NCBI RefSeq assembly: GCF_007990715.1
Contig: NZ_BJWY01000009.1
Span: forward strand, 1 to 64,000
Direction: 5' to 3'
DNA: 64,000 nucleotides
From: Nocardia seriolae NBRC 15557
GTDB taxonomy: Bacteria; Actinomycetota; Actinomycetes; Mycobacteriales; Mycobacteriaceae
Shown: positions 1 through 9,243 of the stretch, in pieces
Layout of the letters: each line of letters starts with the position of its first letter
Numbering within the stretch: position 1 is the stretch's first letter
Notes under the pieces: generated by a model
The model's input: only the letters and a program-made list of their open reading frames with translations
Databases searched by the model: none
Told to the model about the DNA's origin: nothing
Translations under genes and position numbers: made by a program

Positions 1-131
1 GTACTAGGCCGCCGCATCACCTCGGTCTAGCGATCGAGACCCGGCCGCCGGTCGACGCCGACGGCCACCCGTGACCACACTTCAGTGCCGCGACTCCGGT
101 CGCGGCCACGACCCCGGCGAGAACGCCACGA

Positions 132-207
132 CCTCTGCGAGGTCCATAGGCGACACGCCTCGGCGAGGTCCAGGTGACTCGGCCTCCACGAGGTCTAGGT
201 GACTCCC
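132..207. repeat. three tandem imperfect 25-26 bp repeats with GAGGTC palindromes
   Basis: Three consecutive units begin at 132, 158 and 183. Each carries CCTC-N3-GAGGTC followed by a related tail, and the second and third both end in AGGTGACTC. The stop codon of the DUF3017 gene lies inside the third unit, so the array forms the 3' end and downstream flank of that gene. Function is unknown; it may be terminator-like or simple slippage DNA. The rest of bases 1-194 shows no gene. Confidence 0.55.
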
Positions 208-512
208 AGGCTGCTGATGGTCTTCGCCAGCACGATGATCGCGACGCCCAGCACCGTCAGCCACGCGACATCGAAGGCCTTGCTGCGCACCGCGAGCAGA
301 CCCGCCCGATCGGTCGGCAACACCAGCCGCAGCGCCGCGGCCAACAGCGTCGCCCCGCCGAAGAAGAACGTCCCGCGCCGCCACCGATCCCAAGCCAGGA
401 ACACCACCGCCACCACCAGCACCGCGGCCACCAGCAGCATGGGCAGATTGTCGCGGATGCACTCCCCCGCACGACTACTGCGACTCGCGGGTGCGGCATG
501 GGCTGGACTCAC
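195..512 (-). CDS. DUF3017-type small membrane protein
   Basis: A 105-residue protein of unknown function. After a short polar N-terminus it has three predicted membrane segments, at about residues 24-43, 48-66 and 79-98. The pattern and size match the actinobacterial DUF3017 family, which often lies beside folD or metX; those would be outside this window. It is divergent from trmL with about 26 bp between start codons. No catalytic motif is visible. The family call is by recall of pattern only, so it is tentative; the membrane topology is directly apparent. Confidence 0.7.
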   Translation of the reverse strand: MSPAHAAPASRSSRAGECIRDNLPMLLVAAVLVVAVVFLAWDRWRRGTFFFGGATLLAAALRLVLPTDRAGLLAVRSKAFDVAWLTVLGVAIIVLAKTISSLGVT

Positions 513-538
513 CGCACGAGCTTAACCGCCCCTCTGGA

Positions 539-1015
539 ATGCTGAACCCCGTGTTCCATCTCGTGTTCTTCGAACCGCGCATCCCACCGAATACCGGCAA
601 TGCCATTCGACTGGCCGCCGGTACCGGCTGTGAGCTGCACCTGATCGAACCGCTCGGCTTCGACCTATCCGAGCCGAAGCTACGCCGGGCCGGGTTGGAC
701 TATCACGACCTGGCCGTCGTCACCGTGCACCGCAGTCTGGCCGCCGCGTGGGAGGCCATTGCGCCCGAGCGGGTCTTCGCCTTCTCCGCGGGCGCCACCA
801 CGAACAACACCGAGATCGCCTATCGCAAGGGCGATGTCCTGCTCTTCGGGCCCGAACCCACCGGGCTGCCCGATGAGGTTCTCGCCGATCCGCGCATCAC
901 CGAGCAGCTACGCATTCCCATGCTGCCGGGACGCCGCTCGATGAATCTGTCCAATGCCGCCGCCGTCGCCGTGTACGAAGCCTGGCGGCAGCTGGGCTTC
1001 CCGGGCGCGGTCTGA
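539..1015 (+). CDS. trmL: tRNA (cytidine/uridine-34-2'-O)-methyltransferase TrmL (SpoU/SPOUT family)
   Basis: TrmL 2'-O-methylates the wobble nucleotide of tRNA-Leu isoacceptors using S-adenosylmethionine and acts as a trefoil-knot dimer. The 158-residue length is typical. Family motifs are visible: FFEPRIPPNTGNAIRL near the N-terminus, RRAGLDYHD in the middle, FGPEPTGLP, and the C-terminal knot motif with IPMLPGRRSMNLSNAAAVAVYE. The ATG at 539 is chosen, but the GTG at 551 would begin closest to the E. coli protein (MFHLVFFEP). An ATG further upstream at 491 adds unconserved residues. The gene is convergent with the DUF167 gene, 10 bp away. Confidence 0.9.
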   Translation: MLNPVFHLVFFEPRIPPNTGNAIRLAAGTGCELHLIEPLGFDLSEPKLRRAGLDYHDLAVVTVHRSLAAAWEAIAPERVFAFSAGATTNNTEIAYRKGDVLLFGPEPTGLPDEVLADPRITEQLRIPMLPGRRSMNLSNAAAVAVYEAWRQLGFPGAV

Positions 1016-1025
1016 GAAGCGCGAA

Positions 1026-1256
1026 CTAGTCGTCGATTTCGAAGCGTTTGAAGCGGGAGGTCGCGCCGCCGGTGAGGCGGACCGAGGACTTGGGGACGCC
1101 GTAGTGGGCGGCCAGGAGTTCGATGGCGGCCTTGTTGGCCTTGCCCTCCACCGCCGGGGCACGGACGTACAGCTGGAGCGCCCCGTCTTCGAGAATCTCG
1201 ACCAGGGGGCCTTTCTTGCTGCCGGGTTTGATGGTCGCCCGGACCACTGTGGACAC
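1026..1256 (-). CDS. DUF167 / YggU-family protein
   Basis: A 76-residue protein of the widespread DUF167 (YggU) family, whose role is unknown. It shows the family's KPGSKKGP start and the conserved block with APAVEGKANKAAIELLA, followed by SSVRLTGGATSRFKRF. The start is placed at GTG 1256; a start at 1286 would add ten residues not seen in the family. It lies tail to tail with trmL and is divergent from the TPM-domain gene. Identification is firm for the family, with nothing known for function. Confidence 0.85.
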   Translation of the reverse strand: MSTVVRATIKPGSKKGPLVEILEDGALQLYVRAPAVEGKANKAAIELLAAHYGVPKSSVRLTGGATSRFKRFEIDD

Positions 1257-1384
1257 GCCTTGCTCCTCTCCTGAAGTCAGCCCCATTGTCCCGGACGATA
1301 TTCGGGTAAGCGATCGAGGTCCCGAAGCCGTAGTGTCGCGAGTGCCGCGGTGGCAGGGAGGTCGCCCGGGAAGGAAAAGGCAAG

Positions 1385-2416
1385 ATGGTCAAGCGTTTCG
1401 TATTACTGCTGACGGCCGTGCTGGGGGTGATCCTGTTGGCGATGGGGACGGCCGCGGCCGGACCGGTCACCGTGCACGACGATTCGAAGGTGCTCGATGT
1501 CGCCAAGGTGACGAACGCGGCGAATCAGCTGTCGAACCCGGTGCAGATCTTCACCACCGAGAAGTTCGCCGGCGATCGCGGCAAGTTCGATCAGGAGACC
1601 CAGCGCAAGATCACGGGTCAGAGCGACGTGGTGCTGGCCATCAACACCAAGTCGAAGTACTTCACCGTTCGCACCGGCCCGAACTCGCACATCAAGGAAA
1701 CCGATTCCGCCGGTGCGGCATTCAAGGCCGCCTTCGGCACCGGCGACTACACCGCCGCGACGATCGCCGCCCTCGGCGCGTTGAAGGTGGCCGGTGAGCA
1801 GTCCGCGCCGACCAGCGCCAAGGCGGGCAACCCTGCTCCGGTCCCCGCACCCGCGGCCAAGCACGAATCCAAGAGCGGCGGCTGGGGCTGGGTCGGCTTC
1901 CTGTGCCCGATCGTGATCATCGGCGGCATCATCGCCGCCGTGTTCGCCTTCATCCGCCGCCGTCGCAACCCGCCGCCTCCTGCCCAGTTCACCGGCGGTC
2001 CCGGCGGCGGTTACGCCCCCGGCGGCCCCGGCTACGGCGACCCGGGCTTCGGCGGCCCCGGCTACGGCCCGCCGCCCGGCCGTCCGGGCATGAGCCCAGG
2101 TGCGGCAGCCGGTCTCGGCGCGGTCGGCGGCGCTCTCGGCGGCGGCCTGCTCGGCTACGAGCTGGGCCGGATGGAAGGCGAACGCGAGGAACACGATCGC
2201 CACCCCGACAACCCGCCCCCGCCGCCCGGCGGCGAGTACGGCGGCTACGACCCGGGCCCCCAGCAGTGGGGCGGCGGTGGCGGCGACTACGACTTCGGCA
2301 GCGGCGGAGGCGATTCCGGCGGCGGAGACTTCGGCGGCAGCGATTCCGGCGGTGGCGGAGACTTCGGTGGTGGAGACTTCGGCGGCGATTCCGGCGGTGG
2401 TGGCGGCGACTTCTGA
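1385..2416 (+). CDS. TPM-domain membrane protein with a long Gly-rich tail
   Basis: A 343-residue envelope protein. It has a signal peptide at about residues 1-25 (ending AAAG), a TPM (TLP18.3/Psb32/MOLO-1) domain at about 26-145 starting with the typical DDSKVLDVAKVTNAAN helix, an Ala/Pro linker, one membrane segment at about 169-190 followed by RRRR, and then about 150 residues rich in Gly, Pro, Asp and Ser. TPM proteins are proposed to be phosphatase-like or assembly factors at membranes; the role here is unknown. An AAGGAAAAGG stretch precedes the ATG. The tail's GGGDFGG-type repeats are low complexity and likely variable. Confidence 0.75.
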   Translation: MVKRFVLLLTAVLGVILLAMGTAAAGPVTVHDDSKVLDVAKVTNAANQLSNPVQIFTTEKFAGDRGKFDQETQRKITGQSDVVLAINTKSKYFTVRTGPNSHIKETDSAGAAFKAAFGTGDYTAATIAALGALKVAGEQSAPTSAKAGNPAPVPAPAAKHESKSGGWGWVGFLCPIVIIGGIIAAVFAFIRRRRNPPPPAQFTGGPGGGYAPGGPGYGDPGFGGPGYGPPPGRPGMSPGAAAGLGAVGGALGGGLLGYELGRMEGEREEHDRHPDNPPPPPGGEYGGYDPGPQQWGGGGGDYDFGSGGGDSGGGDFGGSDSGGGGDFGGGDFGGDSGGGGGDF

Positions 2417-2466
2417 CCCTCCGTACCACCGACCGACGCTCTCCGCCGCCCCCGGCGGAAACCCTT

Positions 2467-2504
2467 GGCGCGCCCCGCACTTCACTCGAAGTGCGGGGCG
2501 CGCC
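2467..2504. terminator. bidirectional hairpin terminator
   Basis: A perfect 17-bp stem (left arm starts GGCGCGCCCCGCAC) closes a 4-nt loop. It lies between the convergent TPM-domain gene and dnaE2. There is no strong T run, as is usual in high-GC actinobacteria. Confidence 0.8.
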
Positions 2505-2561
2505 GATTCGGTGGTGGCGGACTTCCGAGGGAGGGCAGCCGAGCACTGAACCGGTCGGCGT

Positions 2562-5500
2562 TCAGCGGAAGTCGCGGGAGCGGCCCTCGATGCGCAGGTC
2601 CATGCGTTGCAGGTGGTCGGCGACGATGGTTACCGCGCCCTCGGCATTCTGGACGCGGCCGCGGATGAGCAGGGCGGGGGCGGTGGTGGCCAGGCGGCGG
2701 TAGCGGGCCCACAGGCCGACCGAGCAGACCACGTTGACCATGCCGGTCTCGTCCTCCAGGTTGAGGAAGGTGACGCCGCCCGCGGTAGCGGGGCGTTGCC
2801 GGTGGGTGACCGCGCCGCCGACGAGAACCCTTGCACCGTCGCGAATGTCGAGCAGGCGGGCGGCGGGGACGGCACCGAGCGCGTCGAGGCGCTCGCGCAG
2901 GAATTCGGTGGGGTAGCTGCCGGGTGAGACGCCGGTGGCCCACACGTCGGCGGCGGCCAGTTCCAGGGCGCTCATGCCGGGCAGGGCGGGTGCGGCGGTG
3001 GCCGCGCCGGTGCCGGGCAGGCGGTCGGGACGCTCCCCCGCGGCCGCGCCCGCCGCCCACAGCGCCTCGCGCCGGGTCTGGCCGAGGCTACCCAGCGCAC
3101 CCGCCGTGGCCAGCGATTCCGCCTGCGGCACACTCAATTCCACGCGCCCGGTGAGGTCCAGGAACGAGGTATAGGGCCCGGTCTCACGGGCGGCCACGAT
3201 CTGCTCGGCCACCTCGGTGCCGATGTGGCGGACCGACGCCAGCCCCAGCCGGATCTCCATGCCCTTCGCCTCGAGGGTCGCCTCGGCCAGGCTGTGGTTG
3301 ATGTCGGGCCCGTGCACCGCCACCCCGTGCCGCCGCGCGTCGGCGACCAGGGACTGCGGCGAGTAGAACCCCATCGGCTGGGCACGCAGCAGCCCCGCGC
3401 AGAAGGCCGCCGGGTGATACAGCTTGAACCAGGACGAGTAGAACACCAGCGAGGCGAAACTCTGCGAATGACTTTCCGGGAAGCCGAAATTCGCGAAAGC
3501 GTACACCTTCTCGTAGATGCGGTCGGCGATCTCGCCGGTGATGCCGTGCAGGTCCCGCATGCCCCGATAGAACCGTTCCCGCAGCCGCTCCATCTTCTCC
3601 GGCGAGCGTTTGGAGCCCATGGCGCGGCGCAGCTGATCGGCCTCGGCGGCGCTGAATCCGGCGATGTCCACGGCCATCTGCATGAGCTGCTCCTGGAACA
3701 GCGGAATGCCGAGGGTGCGTTTCAGTGAATTCTCCAGTGCCGGATGGTCGTATTCGACCCGCTCCCGCTCGTTCCGGCGGCGAATGTAGGGGTGCACCGA
3801 GCCGCCCTGGATCGGTCCGGGGCGAATGAGCGCCACCTCCACGACCAGGTCGTAGAAGGTGCGCGGCTTCAAACGCGGCAGGGTCGCCATCTGCGCGCGG
3901 GATTCCACCTGGAACACACCCACCGAGTCGGCGCGGCAGAGCATGTCGTAGACGGCCGGTTCGCCGAGATCCAGCTGGTGCAGTTCGACGGTCTGCCCCT
4001 TGTGCTCGGCCACCAGGTCGATCATGTAGTGCAGCGCCGAGAGCATGCCGAGCCCGAGCAGGTCGAACTTCACCAAACCCGCTGCGGCGCAGTCGTCCTT
4101 GTCCCACTGCAGCACGCTGCGGTCGGCCATGCGCGCCCATTCGGTCGGGCAGACGTCGGCGATGGGCCGGTCGCAGATCACCATGCCGCCGGAGTGGATG
4201 CCCAGATGCCGTGGCAGCCCCTCCAATTCACCGGCCAGGGCGAGTACGTCGTCCGGGATCTCGGTGTGCTGCTCGGCCGCCACCCCCGTCCACCGGCTCA
4301 CCTGCTTGCTCCAGGCGTCCTGCTGCCCGGTTGAAAAGCCCAGGGCGCGTGCGGCATCCCGGACCGCGGACCGGCCGCGATAGGTGATCACATTGGCCAC
4401 CTGCGCCGCGTACTCGCGCCCGTACTTGGCGTAGACGTGCTGGATCGCCTCCTCCCGGCGATCCGATTCGATGTCCACGTCGATGTCCGGCGGCCCGTCC
4501 CGTTCGGGTGCCAGGAACCGTTCGAACAGCAGCTGATTGGCGACCGGGTCCACCTTGGTGATGCCGATGGCGTAGCAGACCGCCGAATTGGCCGCGGAAC
4601 CCCTTCCCTGACACAGGATGTCGTTGTCGTGGCAGAACTTGACGATGTCGTGCACGACCAGGAAGTAGCCCGGGAACTTCAGTTCGGCGATGACTCGCAG
4701 CTCGTGCTCCAGCTGCCGATAGGCCGCCTCGTTGCCCGGGCCGCGCCCGCGAAGGTGAGCTCGCGCAGCCACGAGTTCTCGTCGTGCCCGGCCGGGACGT
4801 CGAAGGGCGGCAGTTGCGGCGCGATCAGGCGCAGGTCGAAGGCGCATTCCCGGCCCAGCGCAACGGCATTGGCCACCGCTCGGGGACAGGCCGCGAACAG
4901 TCGCGCCATCTCGTCGCCGGAGCGCAGGTGCTCGCCGCCGGTGGGGGCGAGCCAGCCCGCCATGTCGTCGAGGCTGGAGCGGGCCCGGATGGCGGCCAGC
5001 GCCATGGCCCGGCGGCGCTGCGGTGGCGCGGCGAAATGCGCTCCGGTGGTGGCGAGTACGGGCAGCCCGACGCGGTCCGCGCGTTCGATGAGCCGGGCAT
5101 TGCGCTCGTCGTCCTCGGGGATGCCGTGATGGGTGAGCTCCACGCTCACGTGCTCGCGCCCGAAGCGCTCCACCAGCTCGCGCAGGGCCGCCTCGGCCGC
5201 CGCGTCGCCCTGTGCAAGCGCCTGCCGCACAGGGCCTTTCCGGCATCCGGTGAGAATGTGCCAGTGCCCGCCCGCCGCCTCGGTGAGCCGGTCCAGGTCG
5301 TAGCGCAGAATGCCCTTCTCCCCCGCCGCCATGTGCGCGGCGGCCATCTCCCGCGACAGCCGGCGGTAGCCTTCCTGGCCGCGGGCCAGTACCAGCAGGT
5401 GCGGTCCGGCGGGGTCGGGGGTGCCGGTGCGCGGTTCGGAATTCAGTGCGTCCGTGTCGTTTTCGCGGCCGCGTCGCCGACCGCGCGGCACCAGGTGGGC

Positions 5501-5899
5501 CCCGGCCCGGGCGGCGGTGCCGATGGACAGCTCGGCCCCGAAGATGGTCGGCATGCCCCATTCCCGCGCCGCCTCCGCGAACCGGACCACCCCGTAGAAC
5601 CCGTCGTGGTCGGTGAGTGCGAGCGCCTCCAGGCCCAGCCGTACGGCCTCCTCCACCAGTTCCTCGGGCTGGCTGGCCCCGTCGAGGAAGCTGTAGGCCG
5701 AGTGCGTGTGCAGTTCGGCGTACGGCACCGCGGACCGTTCGACCCGCCCGAGTTCCCCCGCCTCGTACCTGTCCCGCTTCCGGGACCAGGCCGGACTGTC
5801 TCCTCCGTCACCGTCGACCTGCTTGCGCGCCGGATCGGGCCGCCCGGACAGCACCCGTTCCATTTCCGCCCAGGACGGCGGGCCGTTGTGCCAGCCCAC
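2562..5899 (-). pseudogene. dnaE2: error-prone DNA polymerase DnaE2, frameshifted
   Basis: DnaE2 is the C-family polymerase of the SOS mutasome and works with ImuA' and ImuB. The start is GTG 5899, which gives the family N-terminus VGWHNGPPSWAEMERVL and has a GGGAGG site 7-8 nt upstream. The first frame (5899 to a stop at 4679) holds the PHP domain (AELHTHSAYSFLDGAS, LTDHDG). At about 4735-4750 homology jumps to the next frame (GPGNEAAYRQLEHELR onward), which carries the polymerase core (GRGSAANS, PDIDVDIESDRREEA), thumb/fingers and OB fold, ending at 2562. No single frame encodes both parts. Either a real frameshift in a GC-rich run or a sequencing error explains this. The gene is otherwise intact and has a LexA box. 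Confidence 0.88.
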
Positions 5900-5935
5900 G
5901 ACCCACCTCCCTGCAAATCCGACCGGTCTCGAGTA

Positions 5936-5951
5936 TCGAACATACATTCGA
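5936..5951 (-). promoter_or_regulatory. LexA (SOS) box upstream of dnaE2
   Basis: TCGAACATACATTCGA matches the actinobacterial LexA operator TCGAAC-N4-GTTCGA with one mismatch. It is centred about 45 bp upstream of the dnaE2 GTG at 5899, so damage-inducible expression is expected. It also argues against any dnaE2 start at 5947, which would lie inside the operator. Confidence 0.88.
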
Positions 5952-6050
5952 AACCGATTGGTCTCTACAGCGGCTCGCCGATCGGTCGTGGCGGACTAAC
6001 TGACTCTGGAGTAAGTTCGAGGCAATTCCACCTGCAAGGGAGCCGAAATA

Positions 6051-7082
6051 ATGACATCGCGAAGCGATTCGAACAGGGGCGGCGGCGGGGCGACGGGCGG
6101 GCCCGACCACTCCGTCGACAACGGCACCGGTTACCTGGCCCGTCGGCGCGCCCGCCGCGATCTGACCGGCAAGCATGTCGTCATTACCGGCGCGTCCTCC
6201 GGCATCGGCCGCGCGGCCGCCTTCGCCGTCGCGGAGAAGGGCGCGGTCGTCATCCTGCTGGCCCGCCGCGCCGACGAGCTGTCCACCGTCGTGGACGAGA
6301 TCACCGCCGCGGGCGGCACCGCCTTCGGCTACCCGTGCGACGTCACCGATCAGGAGTCCGTCGACGAGACCCTGAAGACCATTCTCGACACCCACGGCCA
6401 CGTGGACATGCTGGTCAACAATGCGGGTCGCTCCATCCGCCGCGCCGTGCACCGCTCCACCGACCGCATGCACGACTTCGAGCGCACCATGGCCGTCAAC
6501 TACTTCGGCGCGGTCCGCATGACCCTGGGCCTGCTGCCCCAGATGCGGGAGCGCAAAGACGGTCACATCGTGAACATTTCGAGCGCGGGCGTGCAGGTCG
6601 CCACCCCGCGCTTCGCCGCCTACCTGGCCAGCAAGGCCGCCCTGGACAAGTTCGCCGAGGTGACCGCCGCCGAAATGCGTTCCAGCAATATCACTTTCAC
6701 CACCATCCACATGCCCCTGGTGCGCACCCCCATGATCACCCCCAGCGGCGACCAGGGCGCGGGCACCCAATCCCCCGAATGGGCCGCCGCCCTCATCGTC
6801 CGCGCCCTCACCGAACGCCCCCGTCAGATCGACGTCCCCATCGGCACCCTCGCCGAATACGGCCAGCTCTTCGCCCCCGGCATCAAGGAGCGAGTCCTGC
6901 ACCGCTACTACCGAGCCCTCCCCGACTCCGCCGCCGCCAAGGGCGAAACCGCCCCTCAGCCCGAACCCACCGCCATCGAAATCGTTGCGCCCCAACGCCG
7001 CCGACCGGTCCCGCCCGCCGTCCGCGCCACCGGCACCGTCCTCCGCCGCGCCGCCCGACTGGTGCCGGGAACCCACTGGTGA
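6051..7082 (+). CDS. SDR-family oxidoreductase
   Basis: A 343-residue short-chain dehydrogenase/reductase with an N-terminal extension and a C-terminal tail. The NAD(P) motif is TGASSGIG at about residue 46, followed by NNAG, the catalytic Ser in NISSAG, and the YLASK catalytic Tyr/Lys pair. The long form, with an extension before the Rossmann domain, resembles mycobacterial SDRs linked to fatty acyl-CoA or aldehyde reduction, but the substrate cannot be read from sequence. AAGGGAG lies just upstream of the ATG. It is divergent from dnaE2, whose LexA box lies in the shared upstream region. The last 60 residues are Pro/Arg-rich and poorly conserved in type. Confidence 0.85.
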   Translation: MTSRSDSNRGGGGATGGPDHSVDNGTGYLARRRARRDLTGKHVVITGASSGIGRAAAFAVAEKGAVVILLARRADELSTVVDEITAAGGTAFGYPCDVTDQESVDETLKTILDTHGHVDMLVNNAGRSIRRAVHRSTDRMHDFERTMAVNYFGAVRMTLGLLPQMRERKDGHIVNISSAGVQVATPRFAAYLASKAALDKFAEVTAAEMRSSNITFTTIHMPLVRTPMITPSGDQGAGTQSPEWAAALIVRALTERPRQIDVPIGTLAEYGQLFAPGIKERVLHRYYRALPDSAAAKGETAPQPEPTAIEIVAPQRRRPVPPAVRATGTVLRRAARLVPGTHW

Positions 7083-7293
7083 GCACCCTCGGAGCAACGA
7101 AACCCTGAGCCCGACGAAGTAGCGCCCGGATCGGCCGAGCATGTCGGCGCGGGCGGTACTCGCCATCCGGTGCGTTCAGCCGAGATCTCCCACGGCACGG
7201 CGAGTCCCGGCAAGCTAGCTCTCGCGTATGAGGTGGGGATCATCCTTGCGCGGGAGGCGGCTCGGGGCTGGGGCGGGGCAGACTCGATGGGCT

Positions 7294-8505
7294 ATGGGTA
7301 TTCGCGAGGGCACTGAGATTCGCGGCGGCGCCGGGACCGGGGTGCGGGTGTGGTTGCGGCAGGTGCCGGACCGGGTGGTCGATGCCGCCGTCACCGTGCT
7401 GGTGACGGTGTTGACGGTCGCGCCCCAGGTGGCGGCGGGGCGGCCCTGGTGGGTGGTTGCGGCGGCAGCGGTGGCGGCGGTGCCATTGTGGTGGCGGCGG
7501 AGAGCGCCCTTGCTGACCGGGGCGGTGGTGGGTACCGCGATCACCGTGCTGGCGTGTGCGCACGCGCTGCCGGCGCTGCCGTACGGAACCGTGGTGTGCG
7601 CGTACACGATTGCCGCGTACAGTCCGCCCGCGGCGCGGTGGGCGGCCATCGTGGTGGGGGGACTCGGGATTCTGGCGTCGCTGGCACTGCCCGCCGAACC
7701 GGTCGAGGCTTATGCCTATGCGGCGCTGTCATTTTCGACGGCTTGGACGCTCGGGACCGGGGTGCGGGCGCGGCAGGCGCAGATCGAGTTGTTGCGGGAG
7801 CGCGCCCGGCGGCTGGAAGAGGAGCGGGGAGCGGCGGTGGCGCGGGAGCGGGTCCGGATCGCGCGGGACGTGCACGATATCGTCACGCACGCACTGGGTT
7901 CCATGATCGTGCAGGCGGAGACGGGACCGCTGCTGACCCGCGCCGATTCCGGTCGGGCCGATGCTGTATTCGCCGGTATCGCGGATACCGGGCGGGCGGC
8001 GGTGCGCGATCTGCGGCACAGTCTCGCCGTGCTGCGGGACGGTTCGGTACAGGCGCGACATCAGCCGGGCATCGCGGCCATACCCGACCTGGTGGATGGC
8101 TCGCGGCGCGGCGGGATGAGCGCCGAACTGGTCGAGAACGGCACGCGCCGAACGATTTCCAGTGAGGTCGAGGTGACCGCGTATCGAGTGGTGCAGCAGG
8201 CGCTGGCGAATGCGCTCGAGCATGCGCGGGCCGGTCGGGTGGAGGTGACGCTCGACTGGTCCGAGGACCGGCTCTGCGTGCGGGTCGGCAACGACGGCCT
8301 CGCACCGGTAGGTATCAGCGGCAGCCGCCCGGCCGCCGGAAATCACCTGCGGACAGGACCGATTCCTGACGAACCTTTCCGTGCCGGGTCGGGTCTGGCC
8401 GGGATGCGCGAACGTGTCGAGTCCTGCGGCGGGCAGCTGACCTACGGCCCTTCGGGCTCCGGTTTCATCGTCCGCACCGAACTGCCTCTGGTCCAGGAGG
8501 ATTGA
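7294..8505 (+). CDS. two-component sensor histidine kinase (HisKA_3, NarL-partner type)
   Basis: A 403-residue membrane kinase. Several hydrophobic segments fill about residues 30-160, followed by a coiled linker (LLRERARRLEEERGAA), the dimerisation/phosphoacceptor block ERVRIARDVHDIVTHALG with the His that is phosphorylated, and a C-terminal HATPase (ALEHAR N-box, GSGLAGMRERVESCGG G-box). No extracytoplasmic sensor domain is evident, so the signal is probably sensed in or at the membrane. The start ATG 7294 is preferred over 7228, which adds Gly/Arg-rich residues. Its stop is 3 bp before the regulator gene, so the two are certainly co-transcribed. The stimulus is unknown. Confidence 0.88.
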   Translation: MGIREGTEIRGGAGTGVRVWLRQVPDRVVDAAVTVLVTVLTVAPQVAAGRPWWVVAAAAVAAVPLWWRRRAPLLTGAVVGTAITVLACAHALPALPYGTVVCAYTIAAYSPPAARWAAIVVGGLGILASLALPAEPVEAYAYAALSFSTAWTLGTGVRARQAQIELLRERARRLEEERGAAVARERVRIARDVHDIVTHALGSMIVQAETGPLLTRADSGRADAVFAGIADTGRAAVRDLRHSLAVLRDGSVQARHQPGIAAIPDLVDGSRRGGMSAELVENGTRRTISSEVEVTAYRVVQQALANALEHARAGRVEVTLDWSEDRLCVRVGNDGLAPVGISGSRPAAGNHLRTGPIPDEPFRAGSGLAGMRERVESCGGQLTYGPSGSGFIVRTELPLVQED

Positions 8506-8508
8506 GCG

Positions 8509-9165
8509 GTGCGCGTGCTCGTGGTCGACGACCAGGACCTGTTCCGCGGCGGGTTCTCCCTGATCCTGTCCGCCGAACCCGACATCACGGTGGTCGGTGA
8601 GGCCACGGACGGGCTCGAGGCCGTCGCCCAGGCCGAGACGCTCGCACCCGACGTAGTGGTCATGGACATCCGCATGCCCCGGCTGGACGGCGTCGAGGCC
8701 ACCGCCCGGATCTGTGCCCGCACCGCCGCGAAGGTGCTGGTGCTCACCATGTTCGACGTGGATGAATACGTCTATGCCGCGCTGCGAGCCGGTGCCAGCG
8801 GGTTCCTGTTGAAGGATGCCCGGCGGGAGGAACTCGTCGCCGCCGTACGGGTGGTGGCGGCGGGCGAGGCGCTGCTGGCCCCGGCGATCACCCGCCGCGT
8901 CATCGCCCAGCTGGCCGGGCACGGCGGACCGCGACCGGAATTGGCGAATCGGCTCGCGGAATTGACCGATCGGGAACGCGACACCCTGCGCGAACTCGCC
9001 CGCGGGCAATCCAACGCCGAGATCGCGCGGGCTCTGACGGTCACCGAGCACACGGTGAAAACCCATGTGAGCGCCGTGCTTTCGAAGCTGGATCTGCGAG
9101 ATCGCGTGCAGGCGGTGGTGTTCGCCTACGAGGCCGGGCTGGTGGTCCCGGGCCGCGAGGGCTGA
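8509..9165 (+). CDS. LuxR/NarL-type response regulator
   Basis: A 218-residue regulator with an N-terminal receiver domain (VLVVDDQDLF; phosphoacceptor Asp in VVVMDIRMPRLDG; KDARREEL after the conserved Lys) and a C-terminal LuxR helix-turn-helix (LTDRERDTLRELARGQSNAEIA, then TVKTHVSAVLSKL). The GTG start follows the kinase stop by 3 bp, with an AGGAGG site inside the end of the kinase gene. It is the cognate partner of the upstream kinase. Target genes are not known; the adjacent Lnt-like gene is a candidate only by position. Confidence 0.9.
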   Translation: MRVLVVDDQDLFRGGFSLILSAEPDITVVGEATDGLEAVAQAETLAPDVVVMDIRMPRLDGVEATARICARTAAKVLVLTMFDVDEYVYAALRAGASGFLLKDARREELVAAVRVVAAGEALLAPAITRRVIAQLAGHGGPRPELANRLAELTDRERDTLRELARGQSNAEIARALTVTEHTVKTHVSAVLSKLDLRDRVQAVVFAYEAGLVVPGREG

Positions 9166-9243
9166 ACCTCACCCGTGGGAGCGAGGCCCGATTCGCTCTC
9201 GTCGGCGATGTGCGCGGACGGCGGCCGGACCAGCATCGATGGG

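Noticed and set aside
1403..2485. A 360-residue frame opposite the TPM-domain gene
   Set aside because: It mirrors the Gly-rich repeat tail and shows no domain or ribosome site.
5899..5947. A dnaE2 start at 5947 adding 16 residues
   Set aside because: It falls inside the LexA operator, and the family N-terminus (GWHNGPPSWAEMERVL) begins at GTG 5899 with a proper ribosome site.
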